Origin: Gemmataceae bacterium | GTDB lineage: Bacteria > Planctomycetota > Planctomycetia > Gemmatales > Gemmataceae | Reading direction: 5' to 3' | NCBI GenBank assembly: GCA_947490035.1 | Contig: CANLGS010000005.1 | Location: forward strand, 1-24,209 | DNA length: 24,209 nucleotides | Shown here: piece after piece, positions 21,698 through 24,209 of the stretch | Layout: each line of letters opens with the position of its first letter | Position numbering within the stretch: the stretch's first letter is position 1 | Made by a program: the position numbers and the translations under genes | The notes under the pieces: model-generated | Told to the model about the DNA's origin: nothing | The model's input: the letters and a program-made list of their open reading frames with translations, nothing else | Databases searched by the model: none

Positions 21698-24209
21698 CTA
21701 CTCCCCCAAGCCCTTGTCCCATTCGTCCATCTGGCGTTCGAGTTCCTCGAACGTGAGGCCGCTTGGCGGGGCCGGCGGCAGGTCCGCGGTGCGGTCGCGG
21801 GTGTGGCGCAGCGCCTCCTCCAACCGCCGAACCCAGGTGGGCACATCAAGGCCGACACCGCTCACAATCGCTTCCAGCGGTTCGATGGCGACTTGCAACC
21901 GGGCGAACGCGGGGTTGTCTTCGGTCGCGCCACTGCGCGCGGCTTCGGCCGCGGCCGAGACCTGCGCCGCGGCGCGGTCGATCTCCAGCGGGCGCGTGAA
22001 CCGCTCTTCGAGACGGTCGCGCACCGTGCGGAGCTTCACGCCGTAACGCGTCTCGCGCTCGTTCAACTCGGTTAATAGTTCGTCGGATAGCTCCACCGTC
22101 TTCTCGGCGATGAAGGTGCGCCAGCGGGCCGCGAGCGCTTCGTAGCCGCGCTGACACAACGCTTCGTGAGCGAGCGCGAGCGGACGCATCCGCCACGCGA
22201 AGCGGTCGTAACGCACCTTCAACCGCAACATGTCCAGCAAGATGTGGATGTTCTCGCCGTAGTCGGATTGCGTCGTCGTCGTGTTGTAGTCGCGGTACTC
22301 GTCGTAGTGCTCGATCAAGGCTTGCAGCACCACTTCGGCGCTCCGCGCGGTGCGCGTTTTGTCGAGCGCTCTCGCTTCCCAGTCGGTCACGAGTTTCGGA
22401 CGCTTCGCGTTGCCGTCGTTGGTTTCAATCTCGTGATCGAGCCACGCGGACACGCCACGCGCCAGGATGCCGCGCATGTTCGACAGACCCAGGAACGGCA
22501 CCGTGAACAGGTCGCTGCCGTACTTCGTCACGAACCCTTTTACCGGTTCCCAGTTGTCGTCGTCGCTGACCGTTTCGAGAACGGAGAGTCGCAACGATTG
22601 GCTGTGCTGGTGCCAGAGGTTCTGGAACTCCGTCGCGATCTTGAACAGCGCGTCCGCGAGCGGACCTTCCTCGCCGGTCGCGTCCTCGCCCCACGTCGAA
22701 GCCGCCGCGAGCAGCGTTTCCACCACACCCGTCAGCGCCGTGCGGAACAGTTGGTCGAAGCTGCTCACGCGCCGACCTTCCGGCGGGTTGTTCCACTCCA
22801 TCTGTCGCGCCAGCTTCGTGAGTTGGAACGTCTCGCGCAACAGGCCGAGTCGCGGCAGTCGCGTGACGAGGTCTTCGAGGATGCCGAGCGCGGTCTGTGC
22901 GGTCAGCACTTCGCGCGGTTTGCCGCCGTCCGAGGGCGGGCAGTACAGCAAGGGTTCGCGACGGAAGTGCGTGATGAAGCCCGGCAGGAACGTTCGCACG
23001 CTCGCGCCGTCGTTGCGGCCGATCGCGCGCTCGATGCGCACGAACAGTGTCTCCCACAGGGGCGGCGCGTTGAGTTCAATCTCGGTGGACGGACGCACGC
23101 CACTTGCCAACTCGGGGCCGGGCGAGCGCACCGCCGCGAGCGCGAACGCGGCCCGGCGAACATCCACGCACGCGGACACGCCCAGGTCGAGCAGGTGGCC
23201 CTTGATCGCGCGGCGGCGGTCGAACTCGATCATCCCCTCGTGCCCGCCGGTCGGGTCCGGCACCGCGATGTCCGTCAGCCGGTCGAGGAACCGCCCGAGT
23301 GAATCGTTCGCGCGCCGCGCGGCGGTCAGCCACACGGCGAGCGTCGCGTCGCGGGTGTCGTCGGTGGTGGCCCATACATCCGGCCGCGCCGCCAGCCGCC
23401 ACAACTTCGCCGCCGCGTGCAGAAACTCCAGCTTGGTCTCGATGGAGTCCGCTTGCGCTTCCAGTTGGAACTCGCCGATCACCTCCGGCGGGTCGCCCGC
23501 GACCGAGCCTTCTACGCCGTCGTCGGTCGAATCCTTGTACGTCATGCCCTCGTAAGCCGAGCCGAACTTGTCCTTATCGTCGTCCTCGTCTTCGTCGCGT
23601 TCGCGCGGTTCGTTCAGCCACTCGTGCGGGGTGTGCCAGTCCTCGCTCGCGTTCGCTTCGAGCATCTCGAAGAAGCGGCGCAACAGCGGCGCGCGCTTCG
23701 CGACCGGTTCCGACGCGAGCGTGCCGCGAAGCCAGCGCTCCGCGAGCGTCTCGAACGACGCGCCGGGTTCGTCCAGCGGCACCGTGTCGCTCTCCGCGAG
23801 CCACGTCATGAGCAGGCCCATCGCGGCCCGCCACTCGCGGCGCTCGATCAGCGGTTCGATCACCTGCGCGAACGCGGTCGGGCTGGTGAACCCGTCGCGG
23901 TGCTGCCGCCAGAACGCGATGTCGTTCGAGTTCGGCTGCCGCTTCGCCCACTCGCTCAGCGCGTCGGCCACGTGTTCGGCCGCGTCGGAGCGCTCGTGGC
24001 CGACGATGCGGGGCATGTCGGTCACGGTCGAAGTCGCGAACTTGTCCCACCAACTCGCGAAGTCGCGCATGTGCGCGGTGAGCCGCTCGCGGGTCGCGCC
24101 TTCGCCCGCCACGGCCGCGGCGGCGCTGGTGCGCGCGTAGAGGTCGAGTTGCCGCCCGGCGATGTGGATGAGTTCTTCCGCGCGCGGGTCGCGCACGGTG
24201 TCCTCGCGA
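21698..24209 (-). CDS. Large protein of unknown function (N-terminus outside window)
   Basis: The frame is open to the right edge (codons R-E-D-T before the GTG at 24196), so the N-terminus is missing; over 830 residues are visible. The protein is mostly helical, with no signal peptide seen and no membrane segments. A strongly acidic linker (RERDEDEDDDKDKFG, about 23565-23605) divides a helical N-terminal part from a longer C-terminal part. The latter includes SDYGENIHILLDMLRLKVRY and a probable coiled coil (RPLEIDRAAAQVSAAAEAAR). I recognise no enzyme motif; it could be a scaffold or repeat protein. The GC bias and codon usage match the native genes, so it is outside the acquired island. Its stop is 80 nt before the HNH gene's ATG. 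Confidence 0.8.
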   Translation of the reverse strand, partial: REDTVRDPRAEELIHIAGRQLDLYARTSAAAAVAGEGATRERLTAHMRDFASWWDKFATSTVTDMPRIVGHERSDAAEHVADALSEWAKRQPNSNDIAFWRQHRDGFTSPTAFAQVIEPLIERREWRAAMGLLMTWLAESDTVPLDEPGASFETLAERWLRGTLASEPVAKRAPLLRRFFEMLEANASEDWHTPHEWLNEPRERDEDEDDDKDKFGSAYEGMTYKDSTDDGVEGSVAGDPPEVIGEFQLEAQADSIETKLEFLHAAAKLWRLAARPDVWATTDDTRDATLAVWLTAARRANDSLGRFLDRLTDIAVPDPTGGHEGMIEFDRRRAIKGHLLDLGVSACVDVRRAAFALAAVRSPGPELASGVRPSTEIELNAPPLWETLFVRIERAIGRNDGASVRTFLPGFITHFRREPLLYCPPSDGGKPREVLTAQTALGILEDLVTRLPRLGLLRETFQLTKLARQMEWNNPPEGRRVSSFDQLFRTALTGVVETLLAAASTWGEDATGEEGPLADALFKIATEFQNLWHQHSQSLRLSVLETVSDDDNWEPVKGFVTKYGSDLFTVPFLGLSNMRGILARGVSAWLDHEIETNDGNAKRPKLVTDWEARALDKTRTARSAEVVLQALIEHYDEYRDYNTTTTQSDYGENIHILLDMLRLKVRYDRFAWRMRPLALAHEALCQRGYEALAARWRTFIAEKTVELSDELLTELNERETRYGVKLRTVRDRLEERFTRPLEIDRAAAQVSAAAEAARSGATEDNPAFARLQVAIEPLEAIVSGVGLDVPTWVRRLEEALRHTRDRTADLPPAPPSGLTFEELERQMDEWDKGLGE

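Overview
The window looks like the chromosome of a high-GC planctomycete, most likely a member of the Gemmataceae. The grounds are: very large secreted or envelope proteins mixing VWA, secretin-N-like and low-complexity segments; a DUF11 protein beside a Gly/Tyr/Pro-rich lipoprotein; a sigma-54-type promoter in front of a tiny gene; and many intergenic palindromes built around a GTGGCACAG-type core. This assignment is inference; no rRNA or other marker is present. Several genes have starts other than ATG (gyrA starts at TTG).

Layout. 1-4225 (+): 3' part of a huge VWA / STN-like / Asn-rich / TPR protein. 4226-4653: hairpin terminator and three tandem 106-110 bp REPIN-like units. 4654-6045 (+): GTPase HflX. 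6147-9838 (+): a two-gene, ATGA-coupled module made of a PLD nuclease-DExH helicase-DUF3427 protein and a small predicted PD-(D/E)XK nuclease. It is the best candidate in the window for an undescribed DNA-processing or defence system. 9992-13144 (-): two diverged paralogous envelope proteins, one with a DUF11 domain and one a lipoprotein. 13382-13570 (-): 62-residue protein behind a sigma-54-like promoter. 13823-14006: composite inverted/direct repeat element. 14012-15025 (-): NAD-dependent epimerase. 15178-17895 (-): gyrA, with a long inverted repeat just after its stop. 18120-18731 (+): secreted STN-like/TPR protein. 18838-19551 (+): aat.

19559-21618 (-) is an accessory cluster: a ParE-type toxin with its addiction-module antitoxin, a HicB-like mini-antitoxin beside a VapD-like ribonuclease with an abnormal N-terminus, a 76-residue unknown, and an HNH nuclease. 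DNA from about 20600 to 21650 is visibly less GC-rich than its surroundings and is probably acquired. 21698 to the right edge (-): C-terminal part of a large unrecognised protein.

Functional themes are envelope/secretion proteins (left and centre), core informational genes (hflX, gyrA, aat) and two DNA/RNA-cleaving accessory modules. The intergenic spaces are unusually rich in long inverted repeats whose arms are themselves palindromes. I found no tRNA, rRNA, CRISPR array or transposase gene.
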